The notes: generated by a model not told the origin, from the sequence alone. Positions 1-9,965 are shown, counted from the first letter of the stretch. The stretch is 64,000 nt of DNA from Brevundimonas subvibrioides (GCF_002280785.1 NZ_NCEQ01000003.1:186001-250000); one strand, 5' to 3'. Program-made: numbers and translations.

Positions 1-1
1 C

Positions 2-181
2 CGCAACTGCGGCGCCGAGGTCGAGACCTGGATCGCGCCGGGCACCCACAGTTTCGACGAGCCGATGACGGCCCTGCCGATGAAATACGATGCCGAACTG
101 ACCGGCGAGGCGATCCGCCGCTTCCGCGCCCTGCTGGAAGACGTCGCCGTCGCGCCGCGTCCGGTCCACGCCGCCGCCTGA
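2..181 (+). CDS. C-terminal fragment, dienelactone hydrolase-like
   Basis: Only the last 59 codons are inside the window; the 5' end lies upstream. The peptide carries a THSFDEP segment followed by a helix with YDAELTGEAIRRF. This resembles the C-terminal active-site histidine region of dienelactone hydrolase family alpha/beta hydrolases, where a G-x-x-H-x-F-D motif is followed by an Ala/Arg-rich helix. The Ser/Cys nucleophile and the acidic residue cannot be seen. The gene converges on the OsmC gene, with 24 bp between the two stops. The family call is an inference from a short tail; another alpha/beta hydrolase is possible. Confidence 0.5.
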   Translation, partial: RNCGAEVETWIAPGTHSFDEPMTALPMKYDAELTGEAIRRFRALLEDVAVAPRPVHAAA

Positions 182-205
182 TGGACACCCAGGCGGAGCG
201 CCGGG

Positions 206-670
206 TCAGCCAAGCGAGGCTTCGACCCGGACCGTCGCCCTGACCGAGTTGGCCATGTCGCAACTCTCGTGCGCCTCGTGGTGCAGCTGGTCCAGTTCGG
301 CCTGATCCGGCTGGCGACCGGCGAAGGCCGTGACGGGCCGCAGGGTCACCTCGCTCATATATCTGCGCCCGGCGCCGTCATGGCCCAGGACGCCCGAGGC
401 CTGGTCGACATACCGGTCCACGACCAGGCCGGCGCGCGCCGCGAAGTCGAGGAACCACAGCATGTGACAGCTGGACAGGGAGGCCACCAGAGCCTCCTCC
501 GGATCGACCGCCGACGGGTCGGAGAAGGGGATGCGCACGCTCGACGGCGCCGAGGACCCGCGCACCACCGCCCCGCCGTCGAAGGTCCAGTCGTGAGCGC
601 GGGAATAGCGCTTGTCCGTGAAGGGCTGGTCGCCCCGGCTCCAGGCGATGGTCGCGACGTGCTCGCTCAT
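206..670 (-). CDS. OsmC family peroxiredoxin-like protein
   Basis: This 154-residue protein has the two conserved OsmC/Ohr-type cysteines, Cys68 in SLSSCHMLWFL and Cys137 in HESCDMANSV. The Ser-x-Cys-His form is typical of the OsmC subfamily that reduces organic hydroperoxides and is induced by stress. It is cytoplasmic and has no signal peptide. The ATG at 670 is a good start. It lies 11 bp downstream of the acetyltransferase gene on the same strand, so the two may be cotranscribed. Substrate specificity within OsmC/Ohr/YhfA cannot be assigned from sequence alone. Confidence 0.85.
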   Translation of the reverse strand: MSEHVATIAWSRGDQPFTDKRYSRAHDWTFDGGAVVRGSSAPSSVRIPFSDPSAVDPEEALVASLSSCHMLWFLDFAARAGLVVDRYVDQASGVLGHDGAGRRYMSEVTLRPVTAFAGRQPDQAELDQLHHEAHESCDMANSVRATVRVEASLG

Positions 671-681
671 CCGGCTCTCCG

Positions 682-1371
682 CTACTTGAGGATGGTATAG
701 GTCATCGCCGCCCGGGCCTCGAATCCCAGCGACCGGTAGAAGGCGATGGTCGCGTCATGCCCGGCAAAGGCGTGCAGGAAGGCGGCCTCGCCGGTCGCCA
801 GGATCTCCCCGACCACCGCCCGCGACAGACCCCCCGCATAGCCGCGTCCGCGATGATCGGGATGGGTGCAGACGCCGCTGAGCTCGGTGAAGCCGTCGAC
901 CCGCAGCCGCCGCCCGGCCATGGCCACCAGCCGCCCGTCCTGCCTGACCCCGATGAAGGGCCCCAGCCGCCGCGTCCTTGATCGGAAGGGGCCGGGCCGG
1001 GTCAGGGTCGCGAGCGCCAGCATCTCGGGCGCATCCGTCTCGGTCAGGGTCTCGAACGCGAGGTCCGGTCCACCCGGCGTCAGGACCTCGCAGACCATCT
1101 GGAGCAGCGGGATGCGGTTGATCACCTCGACGCCCGGCAGGTCGACTTCGGCCAGCGGCCCGCCGGTCTTCTCGACCAGTCCCGCACCGGGGTGAGCCCG
1201 GGCCAGTGCGGCCATCGCCGTCAGCGTTTCGGGTTCCGCATCGGCGCCGGAGACGAAGATCCCGACCTCCGGATCGATCCTCACGGCGCGCGCATCGGAG
1301 TCGGCGGTGACGAAGCCCGACAACCGGCTGGTCAGGGCATTCCACACGGCGCGGTCCAGCGGATGGGTCAT
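682..1371 (-). CDS. GNAT family N-acetyltransferase
   Basis: A 229-residue protein with an acetyl-CoA-binding motif A in its C-terminal half (LSGVCTHPDHRGRGYAGGL, containing the R/Q-x-x-G-x-G/A pattern) and a final FYRSLGFEARAAMTYTIL strand typical of FR47-like GNAT enzymes. The N-terminal half is less conserved and probably makes a second, degenerate GNAT fold. I use the ATG at 1371; a GTG two codons upstream at 1377 is also possible. The acceptor substrate is unknown. It sits just upstream of the OsmC gene on the same strand. Confidence 0.75.
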   Translation of the reverse strand: MTHPLDRAVWNALTSRLSGFVTADSDARAVRIDPEVGIFVSGADAEPETLTAMAALARAHPGAGLVEKTGGPLAEVDLPGVEVINRIPLLQMVCEVLTPGGPDLAFETLTETDAPEMLALATLTRPGPFRSRTRRLGPFIGVRQDGRLVAMAGRRLRVDGFTELSGVCTHPDHRGRGYAGGLSRAVVGEILATGEAAFLHAFAGHDATIAFYRSLGFEARAAMTYTILK

Positions 1372-1444
1372 GGCCACGCCTTAGCGCGCAGAAGATTTCG
1401 CGTCAGCCCCGGTGACGAGGCCAGGTCCGAAAACCGCTCACCCT

Positions 1445-1470
1445 CGTCATCCCCGCGCGGGCGGGGACGC
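1445..1470. repeat. Palindromic intergenic repeat, family III (single copy)
   Basis: Short inverted repeat with the core TCCCCGC-GCGG-GCGGGGA, just 3' of trpS. The same TCCCCGC/GCGGGGA core occurs as an inverted pair at 4121-4158 and 4220-4253. It could fold into a hairpin and act as a terminator for trpS, but there is no T-run. Confidence 0.5.
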
Positions 1471-1472
1471 GA

Positions 1473-2516
1473 TCAGGCCTGCCAGAAGCCGACGATTTTC
1501 TTGACCTCGGCGATGACCGGGTCGGCGATCCCGGCGGCGCGTTCGGCGCCGTCCCTGAGGACGCGGTCGATCTCGGCCGGGTCATCCATCAGGCGCCGCA
1601 TCTCGGCCGTGACAGGCGCCAGCGACGACACGGCCAGGTCGGCCAGAGCCGGCTTGAAGGCGCCGAAGCCCTGGCCTGCGAACTCGGCCGTGATCTCCTC
1701 GCGCGTGCGGTCGGACAGGGCGGCGTAGATGGCGATCAGGTTCTTCACCTCGGGCCGGTCGTCCAGGCCCTCGCCGGGCTCGGGCATGACGCCCATGTCG
1801 GTCTTGGACTTGCGGATCTTGGACGCGATCGTGTCGGCGTCGTCGGTCAGGTTGATGCGGCTCTGGTCCGAAGGGTCAGACTTGGACATCTTGGCCGCCC
1901 CGTCCCGCAGGCTCATGACCCGCGTCGCCGGCCCCTGGATCAGGGGTTCGGGCAGGGGGAAATAGCCCGGGGCGTTGAAGTCGGTGTTGAACTTGCCGGC
2001 GATGTCACGGGTCAGTTCCAGATGCTGTTTCTGGTCCTCGCCCACCGGCACCTCGGTCGCCTTGTAGAGCAGGATGTCGGCGGCCTGGAGCACGGGGTAG
2101 GTGTAGAGGCCGACCGAGGCCCGTTCCTTGTGCTTGCCCGACTTCTCCTTGAACTGGGTCATCCGGTCGAGCCAGCCGAGGCGGGCGACGCAGTTCAGGA
2201 TCCAGGCCAGTTCGGCGTGGGCGCGCACGGCCGACTGCGGGAAGATGGTCGATTTCGCGGGGTCCAGGCCCGAGGCGATATAGGCGGCCGCGATCTCGCG
2301 CGTCTGGGCGGCCAGCAGGGCCGGGTCCTGCCACACGGTGATGGCGTGCAGGTCGGCCACGAACAGGAAACAGGGCGCGCCGGAATCCTGCAGCGCCGTG
2401 AACCGCTTCAAAGCCCCCAGATAGTTGCCCAGGTGCAGGGCGCCGGAGGCCTGGATGCCGCTCAGGATGCGGCGCGGGCCGGTGTAGGCGGGGGCGGTCG
2501 CAGAAGCGTCAGTCAT
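1473..2516 (-). CDS. trpS: Tryptophan--tRNA ligase
   Basis: Cytoplasmic class I aminoacyl-tRNA synthetase of 347 residues, the usual bacterial TrpRS length, which charges tRNA-Trp. The HIGH-like signature is HLGNYLG (residues 28-34) and the KMSKS loop is KMSKSDPSD near residue 208. The conserved [19 protein letters not shown] segment is also present. The start ATG overlaps the murJ stop by one base (TAATG), indicating translational coupling. The order glnD-murJ-trpS is common in alphaproteobacteria. Confidence 0.97.
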   Translation of the reverse strand: MTDASATAPAYTGPRRILSGIQASGALHLGNYLGALKRFTALQDSGAPCFLFVADLHAITVWQDPALLAAQTREIAAAYIASGLDPAKSTIFPQSAVRAHAELAWILNCVARLGWLDRMTQFKEKSGKHKERASVGLYTYPVLQAADILLYKATEVPVGEDQKQHLELTRDIAGKFNTDFNAPGYFPLPEPLIQGPATRVMSLRDGAAKMSKSDPSDQSRINLTDDADTIASKIRKSKTDMGVMPEPGEGLDDRPEVKNLIAIYAALSDRTREEITAEFAGQGFGAFKPALADLAVSSLAPVTAEMRRLMDDPAEIDRVLRDGAERAAGIADPVIAEVKKIVGFWQA

Positions 2517-4111
2517 TACTCGAGTCCGGTGGGGGTGGACGCCCCCGGTTCACGTCGCAGCGTCGCCTTCAGTTCGGAGAGGCTGACGGCGCGGAAAAGC
2601 ACGATGCAGACGCCATACACAAGAGCGCCCACGCCGACGACCGCGATCACGGCGATCTCCTTGGCGAACAGACTCTGGCTGAGCTCGCGGTAGAAGAGGC
2701 TGGCGGGGATCAGGACGACGGCCATGACGGCCGATGCGGCCAGCACGCGCGAGAACCTGCCGACGAACCGGACGGAGGGGGCCCAGACCCCTTCGCGGAT
2801 CAGGGTCCCGCCCAGAAGCGCGACATTGATCCAGGCCGAGACCGAAGTGGCGATGGCCAGGCCCAGCACCCCGTCGATGCCGATCCGGCTGAACCAGAAG
2901 AACAGACCTGAGCCCAGGGCCACGGTCACCACGACCGAAATCACCGCGAAGATCATCGGGCGGCGCGTGTCCTCCCGCGCGAAGAAGGGCGGGGTCAGGA
3001 CCTTGGCCAGGACGAAGGCGGGCACGCCCCAGGCGAACTGGCGCAGCACATCGGCGGTCCGGGCCGCATCCAGGCTGGTGAAGGCCCCGCGAGTCACCGT
3101 GGCGTCGATGATGAAGAAGGGAATGACGAACAGGGCCACGGCGGCCGGCAGGGTGAAGGCCATGGACAGGGTGATGCCGTCGTCCAGCGTGCGTCGCCCG
3201 CCCTCGTGGTCGCCCGAGACGAAGGCCCTGGTCAGGCGCGGCACCAGGGCCAGGCCGATGGCGACGCCGACGAGGCCGAGCGGCAGCTGGTACAGCCGGT
3301 CGGCGTTGTAGAGCACCGAGCGGGCCCCCTCGTTCGACCCGGTCAGCAGCTGGCTGACCACCGAGTTCAGCTGCAGGGCCCCGCCCGCCAGCACGCCAGG
3401 AATGGCCAGCTTCAGCGTGCGCGACACGCCGGCCGTCAGCCGGGGCCAGGACAGGTTCAGCCGGATGCCCAGCCGCCGCACGCCCCACCACAACAGCCCC
3501 GCCTGGATCACGCCGGACACGGTGACGGCGGCCGAGACGGCCAGCAGGGTCGTCGGCTGGCTCATCGGAAGGAAGCTGGGGGCCAGCAGGGGCACGAGGG
3601 TGCACAGGTTCAGGAACACCGGCACGCCCGCCGACAGGGCGAACCGGCCCGAGGTATTCAGCACGCCGGACAGCAGCGAGGCGATGGTCATGCAGGCCAG
3701 ATAGGGCATGGTCAGCTGGGCGGCCGTGGTCGCTGCGAACATCACGCCGCTGTCGTCCCGATAGGCCGAAAGCAGCACCGGCATGATCCAGGGCATGGCG
3801 ACCTGCAGGACGATGCAGAACCCGGCCACGACCGCGAACATGAAGCTGAGGGCCTCGGACGCGGTCACGGCCGCCGCTTCCTCGCCGTCACGCGCGCGCA
3901 CGCCGCCATAGATGGGCACGAAGGCCTGGGCGAAGGCCCCTTCCGCAAACAGGCGGCGGAACATGTTGGGCAGCATCAGGGCCGTGGTGAAGGCGTCCAT
4001 CATCGGCCCCTGGCCGAAGCGGGCCGACAGGACCAGGTCGCGGGCGAAACCCAGAATGCGGCTGCCCAGCGTCAGGGTCGCCTGAACGAGCGTGTTGCGG
4101 GCCAGGCTCAC
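2516..4111 (-). CDS. murJ: Murein biosynthesis integral membrane protein MurJ (lipid II flippase)
   Basis: Multi-spanning inner-membrane protein of the MviN/MurJ branch of the MOP superfamily, which moves lipid II across the membrane for peptidoglycan synthesis. The N-terminus [20 protein letters not shown] followed by FARD is typical of the family, and some 14 hydrophobic segments follow. The open frame extends upstream to 4168, but those extra 19 codons are translation of an intergenic palindrome (4121-4158). I therefore place the start at the GTG at 4111, giving 531 residues, a normal length. It is coupled to trpS by a 1-bp overlap and lies 155 bp after glnD. Confidence 0.93.
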   Translation of the reverse strand: MSLARNTLVQATLTLGSRILGFARDLVLSARFGQGPMMDAFTTALMLPNMFRRLFAEGAFAQAFVPIYGGVRARDGEEAAAVTASEALSFMFAVVAGFCIVLQVAMPWIMPVLLSAYRDDSGVMFAATTAAQLTMPYLACMTIASLLSGVLNTSGRFALSAGVPVFLNLCTLVPLLAPSFLPMSQPTTLLAVSAAVTVSGVIQAGLLWWGVRRLGIRLNLSWPRLTAGVSRTLKLAIPGVLAGGALQLNSVVSQLLTGSNEGARSVLYNADRLYQLPLGLVGVAIGLALVPRLTRAFVSGDHEGGRRTLDDGITLSMAFTLPAAVALFVIPFFIIDATVTRGAFTSLDAARTADVLRQFAWGVPAFVLAKVLTPPFFAREDTRRPMIFAVISVVVTVALGSGLFFWFSRIGIDGVLGLAIATSVSAWINVALLGGTLIREGVWAPSVRFVGRFSRVLAASAVMAVVLIPASLFYRELSQSLFAKEIAVIAVVGVGALVYGVCIVLFRAVSLSELKATLRREPGASTPTGLE

Positions 4112-4120
4112 TCTAGATTT

Positions 4121-4253
4121 TCCCGCTCGTCCCCGCGACAGCGGGGATCCAGGTCCTGGGTGATTCACTTCTGCGCAGGATCAACGTCAGTGCAGGCAAG
4201 GCGGCGCCGATCATCCAAAGGTCCGGGTCCCCGCTGTCGCGGGGATGAGCGGA
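4121..4253. repeat. Inverted pair of family III palindromic repeats between glnD and murJ
   Basis: Two copies of a REP-like unit, 4121-4158 and 4220-4253, face each other. Each is itself a hairpin with TCCCCGC and GCGGGGA arms around GACA or TGTC, and each is flanked by GCTCGT/GATGAGC and CCAGG/CCGGG segments that also pair between copies. The whole is a roughly 130-bp imperfect cruciform. It fills most of the gap between glnD and murJ and may separate or attenuate their expression. Confidence 0.75.
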
Positions 4254-4266
4254 ATTTCAATGGCCC

Positions 4267-6936
4267 TTAGCGCGGTTCCGGCCCGGGCGAAACGGCCTTG
4301 CGGGGCCTCAGGTCGGACACGTCGCGGGCGCTGGCGCGGGCGGCGGTGATGCGACGGCCCTGCGGCTGCTCGGGCGCCCGGTCCAGCACGGCTTCCAGCG
4401 CCGCATGGACCTCGTCCAGCACGGCGTCCGACGTGATCTTACGGCCCTCGGCATCGGTCACATAGAAGCTGTCCACCGCCCGCTCTCCAAACCCCGCGAC
4501 ATGGGCCGAACGGATCGACAGGGCGTGATCCGACAGGGTGCGGGACAGCTCGGCCAGCAGGCCCGGCCGGTCGGCGCCGGAGACCTCGATCACCGTCGCT
4601 CCCTCACTGGCGGCGGCGTCGATCATGACCACGGGACGAACGTCGAACACGGCACGCCGGGGCGAAGGCGCGGGCATGGCGGGGGGGGCGATCGGCGTCT
4701 CGCCGCGCGCCGCCGCCTCCAGCGCAGCGATCAGGGAGGTGAGGCGGCGCGGCTCGTCGTGACCATAGGGACGGTCGGCCCCGTCCTGGACCTGGAACAC
4801 GTCCAGGGCCGTGCCGTCGGCGGCGGTCGCCACCCGGGCCCCGGCGACGTCGGCCCCCGCCGCCGCGAGCACTGCCGTCAGATCGGCGAACAGGCCCGGC
4901 CGGTCGCGGGCGGCCAGGGCGATTTCGGTCGTGGCCTCCATCGTGCCCGGTCCCCGGCGCGCCTCGGCCGCCGCCCCGGTGGCGCAGGCGCGGGCGACGA
5001 GGTCAGCGTGGTCGGCCAGGGGGTCGGCCCCGACGGCAGTCTCGCCCCGGAACAGGGCCTCGACCCGGCCGTAGAGGCTGCGCATCAACTGGCCCTTCCA
5101 GCTGTTCCAGACCCCCGGCCCGACGGCGCGGATATCGGCCACCGTCAGGACCAGCAGCATCCGCAACCGCTCGGGATCGCCGACGATCTCGGCAAAGGCC
5201 TGCACGGTCGCAGGATCGGAAATGTCCCGCTTCTGCGCGTAGTCGGACAGGGCCAGGTGATGCCGCACCAGCCAGACCACGATCTCGATCCGCCGGGGAT
5301 CGACCCCCAGTCGTTCGCAGGCCCGGCGCGCGGCGATGGCCCCGTCCTCCAGCTGCCCCCGCTCCCCGCCCTTGCCGACGTCATGCAGCAGCATGGCCAG
5401 CATCAGGGCCTCCGGATCGGCGATCAGATGGATCACCTCGGTGGCCAGGGGGTGGTCGTCCTTGAGCTTGCCGCGCTGGATGTCGTTGATGATGCCGATG
5501 GCCTGCAGCGTATGCTCGTCGACCGTATAGGCGTGGTACATGTTGAACTGGGTCTGGCCGACGATCCGGCCCCATTCGGGCAGGAACCGGCCCAGCAGCC
5601 CGGCCTCGTTCATGATGGTCAGCACCCGGTAGGGCCGCTGGCCGTGGGCCAGCAGATGCAGCAGGGCGGCCGTGGCGCGCGGGTCGCGCCGCAGCCGGGG
5701 CGTCACCAGCGACAGCGACCGGGTGATGGCCGAAAAGGCGTGGGGATGGACATCGAGGTCATGCTGGTCGGCGGTGACGAACAGCGTCAGCAGCTTGACC
5801 GGGTCCTCGGCGAAGACCTCCGGCCCCGTGACCGACAGCCGCCCGCCGTCCTCGATGAAGCCGGGCACGCCCAGGTCCCGCTTCCGCCCCGGGATCAGCC
5901 GCGACAGGCTCATCGTCTTCTTCTGATGGCGGGCCTCCAGCGTCGCGCTCATGGCCCGGGTCAGGGCCCCGACGTCGCGGGCGACCAGGAAGTAGCGGCG
6001 CATGAACCGCTCGACCGCCGGCTCGTCGCCCCGGCCGCGCCACCCCATCCGCCGGGCCACCTCGGGCTGGAGGTCGAAGGTCAGCTTCTCCTCGGCGCGT
6101 CCGGCCGCCAGATGCAGATGACACCGCACCCGCCAGAGGAAGTCGAAGGCCTCTTCAAAGGCCCGGCGCTCGCGCGGCGTCAGAAGTTCATCCAGCACCC
6201 GGGCGCCCAGCGGGCTTTCCGGGGCCAGCGACCGCGCGATCCAGAACAGGGTGTTGAGGTCGCGCAGCCCCCCCTTGCCGTCCTTGATGTTCGGCTCGAC
6301 GCGATAGCGGACGGCGCCGGCCCGGGCGTGGCGGCCATCGCGCTCCTCCATCTTGGCGGCGATGAAGGGGCGCGGATCGGCGTTGGTGACCATGCCCTGG
6401 AAGCGCCAGAGGAAATTCTCGGTGACCTGTTCGTCGCCCGCCAGAGGCCGGGCCTCCAGAAGCGCCGTGCGGATGGTCATGTCGGAGCGGGCCAGCGACA
6501 GGGCCTCGTCCACCGACCGGGCCGACGACCCGACCTTGAGCCCGAGGTCCCACAGGACGTAGAGCATGAACTCGGCCACCGTCTCGGTCCGCGCCGTGGT
6601 CTTCCACGGCCGCAGGAAGACCAGGTCCAGATCCGAAAACGGCGCCAGCACGCCCCGCCCGTAACCCCCCACCGCGATCAGGCTCAGCTTCTCCGCCTCG
6701 GTCGGGTTGTGGGACGGATAGAGGGTCTCGGTCGTGAACCGCCACAGCGCGAGCAGCAGCTCGTCGGCCGCCGCGGAATAGAGGCGCGCCACCTCCACGC
6801 CCGGCAGACCGGCCGCGAGTTTCGCCGCGATCTTCTCGCGCGCCGCGTCGTAGTGGGCTTTCAGGATGGCCGCGACGGCGGGCCGCACCCCCGGACCGGA
6901 GACGACGGCGTCGAGGCGGGCGTCGAGGGCGGACAT
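4267..6936 (-). CDS. glnD: [Protein-PII] uridylyltransferase / uridylyl-removing enzyme
   Basis: Bifunctional 889-residue nitrogen sensor that uridylylates and deuridylylates PII (GlnB/GlnK) in response to glutamine. The nucleotidyltransferase motif is GGYGRG (90-95) with SDLDL (101-105). The HD hydrolase domain carries MLLHDVGKGG. Two C-terminal ACT glutamine-sensing domains start at DRPGLFADL and DRPGLLAEL. All domains are present and full length. It sits between mutS and murJ on the same strand, as in other alphaproteobacteria. A family I repeat lies immediately upstream. Confidence 0.97.
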   Translation of the reverse strand: MSALDARLDAVVSGPGVRPAVAAILKAHYDAAREKIAAKLAAGLPGVEVARLYSAAADELLLALWRFTTETLYPSHNPTEAEKLSLIAVGGYGRGVLAPFSDLDLVFLRPWKTTARTETVAEFMLYVLWDLGLKVGSSARSVDEALSLARSDMTIRTALLEARPLAGDEQVTENFLWRFQGMVTNADPRPFIAAKMEERDGRHARAGAVRYRVEPNIKDGKGGLRDLNTLFWIARSLAPESPLGARVLDELLTPRERRAFEEAFDFLWRVRCHLHLAAGRAEEKLTFDLQPEVARRMGWRGRGDEPAVERFMRRYFLVARDVGALTRAMSATLEARHQKKTMSLSRLIPGRKRDLGVPGFIEDGGRLSVTGPEVFAEDPVKLLTLFVTADQHDLDVHPHAFSAITRSLSLVTPRLRRDPRATAALLHLLAHGQRPYRVLTIMNEAGLLGRFLPEWGRIVGQTQFNMYHAYTVDEHTLQAIGIINDIQRGKLKDDHPLATEVIHLIADPEALMLAMLLHDVGKGGERGQLEDGAIAARRACERLGVDPRRIEIVVWLVRHHLALSDYAQKRDISDPATVQAFAEIVGDPERLRMLLVLTVADIRAVGPGVWNSWKGQLMRSLYGRVEALFRGETAVGADPLADHADLVARACATGAAAEARRGPGTMEATTEIALAARDRPGLFADLTAVLAAAGADVAGARVATAADGTALDVFQVQDGADRPYGHDEPRRLTSLIAALEAAARGETPIAPPAMPAPSPRRAVFDVRPVVMIDAAASEGATVIEVSGADRPGLLAELSRTLSDHALSIRSAHVAGFGERAVDSFYVTDAEGRKITSDAVLDEVHAALEAVLDRAPEQPQGRRITAARASARDVSDLRPRKAVSPGPEPR

Positions 6937-6941
6937 CTAAT

Positions 6942-7067
6942 CCTCCCCCCTCGGGGGAGGTGGCGCGGCGCGGCTTTGCGCCGTGACGGAGGGGGCCCGC
7001 CGCGCAATCAGTGTCCGGGGTTGGCCCCCTCCACCACTTCGTGGTCCCCCTCCCCCGATGGGGGAGG
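6942..7067. repeat. Two-armed palindromic intergenic element, family I (copy A)
   Basis: The left arm is a CCTCCCCC/GGGGGAGG hairpin, then a short GC hairpin, then GACGGAGGGGGC. The right arm is the inverse (GCCCCCTCC, a CCAC/GTGG hairpin, and a CCTCCCCC-GAT-GGGGGAGG hairpin). The arms are inverted relative to each other, as in BIME elements. It fills the mutS-glnD gap on the minus strand. Related copies are at 9820, 28100, 36716 and 38815, with single arms near 40232 and 54961. Confidence 0.85.
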
Positions 7068-7079
7068 AATGGTGCGGCG

Positions 7080-9773
7080 TCACCGCGCCAGCCCCTTCAG
7101 CCGGTAGAGCGCCTCCAGCGCCTCGCGCGGGCTGAGCGCATCGGGATCCAGGGCCGCCACCGCCTCATCGATGGCCGATTTCAAGGCCGGCGCAGGCGGC
7201 TCCATCACCGCGAACAGCGGCAGGTCGTCGAGCCGCCCATGCGCGGCCTTTTCGGTCTCCAACCGGTCCAGCACGGCCCGCGCACGGGCGACCACGGCCG
7301 GAGGCACCCCGGCCAGCTTGGCCACCTGGACGCCGTAGGACCGGTCCGCCGCCCCCGGCGCCGCCTCGTGCAGAAAGACCAGTTCGCCGTTCCACTCCTT
7401 GGCCTTCATGGACAGGTTGCAGACGTGGTCCAGCCGCTCCTCCAGCCGCGCCAGCTCGTGATAGTGGGTGGCGAACAGGGTCCGGGACCGGTTCACGTCG
7501 TGCAGGGCCTCGGCGCAGGCCCAGGCGATGGCGAGGCCGTCATAGGTGGCCGTGCCGCGCCCAATCTCGTCCAGAACGATGAAACTCTGTGGCGTGGCCT
7601 GGGTCAGGATGGCGGCCGTCTCGACCATCTCCATCATGAAGGTGGAGCGTCCCCGCGCCAGATCGTCCCCGGCCCCGACGCGGCTGAACAGCCGGTCGAC
7701 GACGCCCAGCCGCATCGATTTCGCCGGCACGAAACAGGACCCTTGCGCCAGCACCACCAGCAGGGCGTTCTGGCGCAGGAAGGTCGACTTGCCGGCCATG
7801 TTCGGCCCGGTGACGATGCTGAGGCGCGCGCATCCCGCCCCGTCCCCGTCCAGCCTGCAGTCGTTGGGCGTGAACGGATCGCCGGCCCGCTTCACCGCGG
7901 CCTCGACCACCGGATGCCGGCCGGCCTCGACAGCGAAGACCTTCGAATCGTCCACCACGGGTCGGACCGCCCCCACCTCCTCGGCCCATTCGGCGAGGGC
8001 GGCGGTGGCGTCGAGTTCGGCCAGGGCGTCGGCCACCGCCTGCAACGGCATGGCCAGCGCCTGGACCGTCTGACGCCAGACCTCGAAGGTCTCGCCCTCC
8101 ATGGCCAGCGCCCGGTGCCCGGCCTGGCTGATCTTCGCATCCAGTTCCGACAGTTCGACCGTCGTGAACCGCACCTGGGCCGCCAGGGTCTGGCGGTGGA
8201 TGAAGGGGCTCTCCGGCCCGGCCCGGAACAGGGGCTCGGCGTGTTTGGCCGTGGTCTCGAGGAAATAGCCGAGCACCGCATTGTGCCGCACCTTGAACGG
8301 CACGCCGCTGTCGGCCACGGCGCGGGCCTCCAGGTCGGCGACGACGCGACGACTGTCGTCCCTGAGCGTCCGCGCCGCGTCCAGCTCGGGCCGGAAGCCC
8401 GGCGTCACGAAGCCGCCGTCGCGCGCCAGATGCGGCGGCTCCTCGGCCAGCCCCCCGGCGAGATCGAGCATCAGCCGCGCCAGATCGGGCGACAGGGTCA
8501 GCCGGTCGAGACAGGCGACGATCCGCGCCGGCGGACCGGTGAGGGGGTCAGGCGAGACCGTGAACAGGCCGGCGAGAGCCTCGGCGATGGTCAGGCCCGC
8601 CCGGATGGCGGCCAGGTCCCGCGGTCCGCCGCGTCCGAGCGCCAGCCGCGACACGGCGCGCGCCACATCGGCCGACGCCTTCAGCCCGTCGCGCAGGTCC
8701 CGTCGCAGCGCGCGCCGCTCCAGCAGCCATTCGACCGCATCGAGTCCATGATTGATCTCGACCGGATTGCGCAGCGGCCGGGCGATCCGCTCGGCCAGGG
8801 CCCGCGCCCCGCCCGAAGTCACCGTCCGGTCGATACAGGCCAGCAGCGACCCCTCGCGCTCGCCCCGCTGCGTCCGGTCGATCTCCAGGCTCAGCCGCGT
8901 CGCCGGATCGATGGCGAGGAAGCCCGCATCGCCCGACCGGCGCGGCGGCGCCAGGGCCGGGACCTTGCCCGCCTGGGTGGTCTCGAGATAGGCGGCGATC
9001 AGCCCGAGCGCAGAGACCTCCGCCTCCTCGAACGCCCCGAACCCGTCCAGCGAGGCCACGCCATACAGGCGCGCGACCCGACCGCCCGCCGCCGCCGGTT
9101 CGGCCACGGCGGACGCGAGCGCCTGGACCACGCCGCCCGAGCCGTCGAGCGCGCCTTTCAGATCGGGATCGGAATAGAGTTTGTCGGTGACCAGCACCTC
9201 GCTCGGCCGAAACGCCGCAAGCGTCGCGCCCAGATCGCCGATATCGCAGGCGACGCAGTCCACGGCGCCCGCCGACAGCTCGACCACCGCTACGGCCGCG
9301 CGGCCCTTGCGGATCGCCACGGCCGCCAGCCGGTTGGCGCCGCGCGCATCCAGCAGCGAATCCTCGGTCAGGGTCCCCGGCGTCACCACCCGCACGATGT
9401 CGCGCCGGACGATGGATTTGGAGCCGCGCTTCCTCGCCTCGGCGGGGTCCTCCATCTGTTCGCAGATGGCGACGCGGAAGCCCTGGCGGATCAGCCGGGC
9501 GATATAGCCCTCGGCCGCATGGTGGGGCATGCCGCACATGGCGATGTCCTCGCCCAGATGCTTGCCGCGTTTGGTCAGGGTCAGTCCGATGGCGGCGGCG
9601 ACCACCTCGGCGTCCCTGAAGAACAGCTCATAGAAATCGCCCATGCGGAAGAACAGCACCGCATCCGGCTGCGACGCCTTGGCCGCCAGATACTGGGCCA
9701 TAAAGGGCGTGACAACGCCCTGATCGGGAGCGGTCGCATCGGTCTTCGGCGGATGGGAGAGGGGGGCGTTCAT
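7080..9773 (-). CDS. mutS: DNA mismatch repair protein MutS
   Basis: An 897-residue mismatch-recognition ATPase. The N-terminal mismatch-binding domain has TPFMAQYLAAK and the Phe-x-Glu wedge motif (FFRMGDFYELF). The Walker A motif GPNMAGKST lies around residues 655-663. VLDEIGRGTATYDGLAIAWA (Walker B and signature) and FATHYHELARLE follow. The C-terminal dimerisation tail is present. Length and domain order are standard. Family I repeats flank both ends of the gene. Confidence 0.97.
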   Translation of the reverse strand: MNAPLSHPPKTDATAPDQGVVTPFMAQYLAAKASQPDAVLFFRMGDFYELFFRDAEVVAAAIGLTLTKRGKHLGEDIAMCGMPHHAAEGYIARLIRQGFRVAICEQMEDPAEARKRGSKSIVRRDIVRVVTPGTLTEDSLLDARGANRLAAVAIRKGRAAVAVVELSAGAVDCVACDIGDLGATLAAFRPSEVLVTDKLYSDPDLKGALDGSGGVVQALASAVAEPAAAGGRVARLYGVASLDGFGAFEEAEVSALGLIAAYLETTQAGKVPALAPPRRSGDAGFLAIDPATRLSLEIDRTQRGEREGSLLACIDRTVTSGGARALAERIARPLRNPVEINHGLDAVEWLLERRALRRDLRDGLKASADVARAVSRLALGRGGPRDLAAIRAGLTIAEALAGLFTVSPDPLTGPPARIVACLDRLTLSPDLARLMLDLAGGLAEEPPHLARDGGFVTPGFRPELDAARTLRDDSRRVVADLEARAVADSGVPFKVRHNAVLGYFLETTAKHAEPLFRAGPESPFIHRQTLAAQVRFTTVELSELDAKISQAGHRALAMEGETFEVWRQTVQALAMPLQAVADALAELDATAALAEWAEEVGAVRPVVDDSKVFAVEAGRHPVVEAAVKRAGDPFTPNDCRLDGDGAGCARLSIVTGPNMAGKSTFLRQNALLVVLAQGSCFVPAKSMRLGVVDRLFSRVGAGDDLARGRSTFMMEMVETAAILTQATPQSFIVLDEIGRGTATYDGLAIAWACAEALHDVNRSRTLFATHYHELARLEERLDHVCNLSMKAKEWNGELVFLHEAAPGAADRSYGVQVAKLAGVPPAVVARARAVLDRLETEKAAHGRLDDLPLFAVMEPPAPALKSAIDEAVAALDPDALSPREALEALYRLKGLAR

Positions 9774-9819
9774 GACGGTCCGTCAGGGTGACGGATCGTC
9801 GGCGTCGGCTCAAGCTATT

Positions 9820-9956
9820 CCTCCCCCATCGGGGGAGGGGGACCGCAGCGCGCTTGCGCTGGGGTGGAGGGGGCCATCCGCGAACACGGAAACGGGTGCG
9901 AGCCCCCTCCGTCACGCCGCGAAGGGGCGCCGCGCCACCTCCCCCAGCGGGGGAGG
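9820..9956. repeat. Two-armed palindromic intergenic element, family I (copy B)
   Basis: Same architecture as the copy at 6942. A CCTCCCCC-AT-GGGGGAGG hairpin is followed by a GCGC-rich hairpin and GGTGGAGGGGGC; the inverse arm is GCCCCCTCCGTCACG, a GC hairpin and CCTCCCCC-AGC-GGGGGAGG. It fills the gap between the aldo/keto reductase gene and mutS (both minus strand). Confidence 0.85.
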
Positions 9957-9965
9957 ATTGGAGGA

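Noticed and set aside
7011..9791. Very long plus-strand open frame opposite mutS (926 codons)
   Set aside because: It is the antisense shadow of mutS in GC-rich DNA, with Arg/Gly/Pro/His-rich low-complexity translation and no domain; similar shadows lie opposite glnD (4405-7107), ptsP (24397-26865), divL (52054-55341) and the M16 gene (60529-63663).
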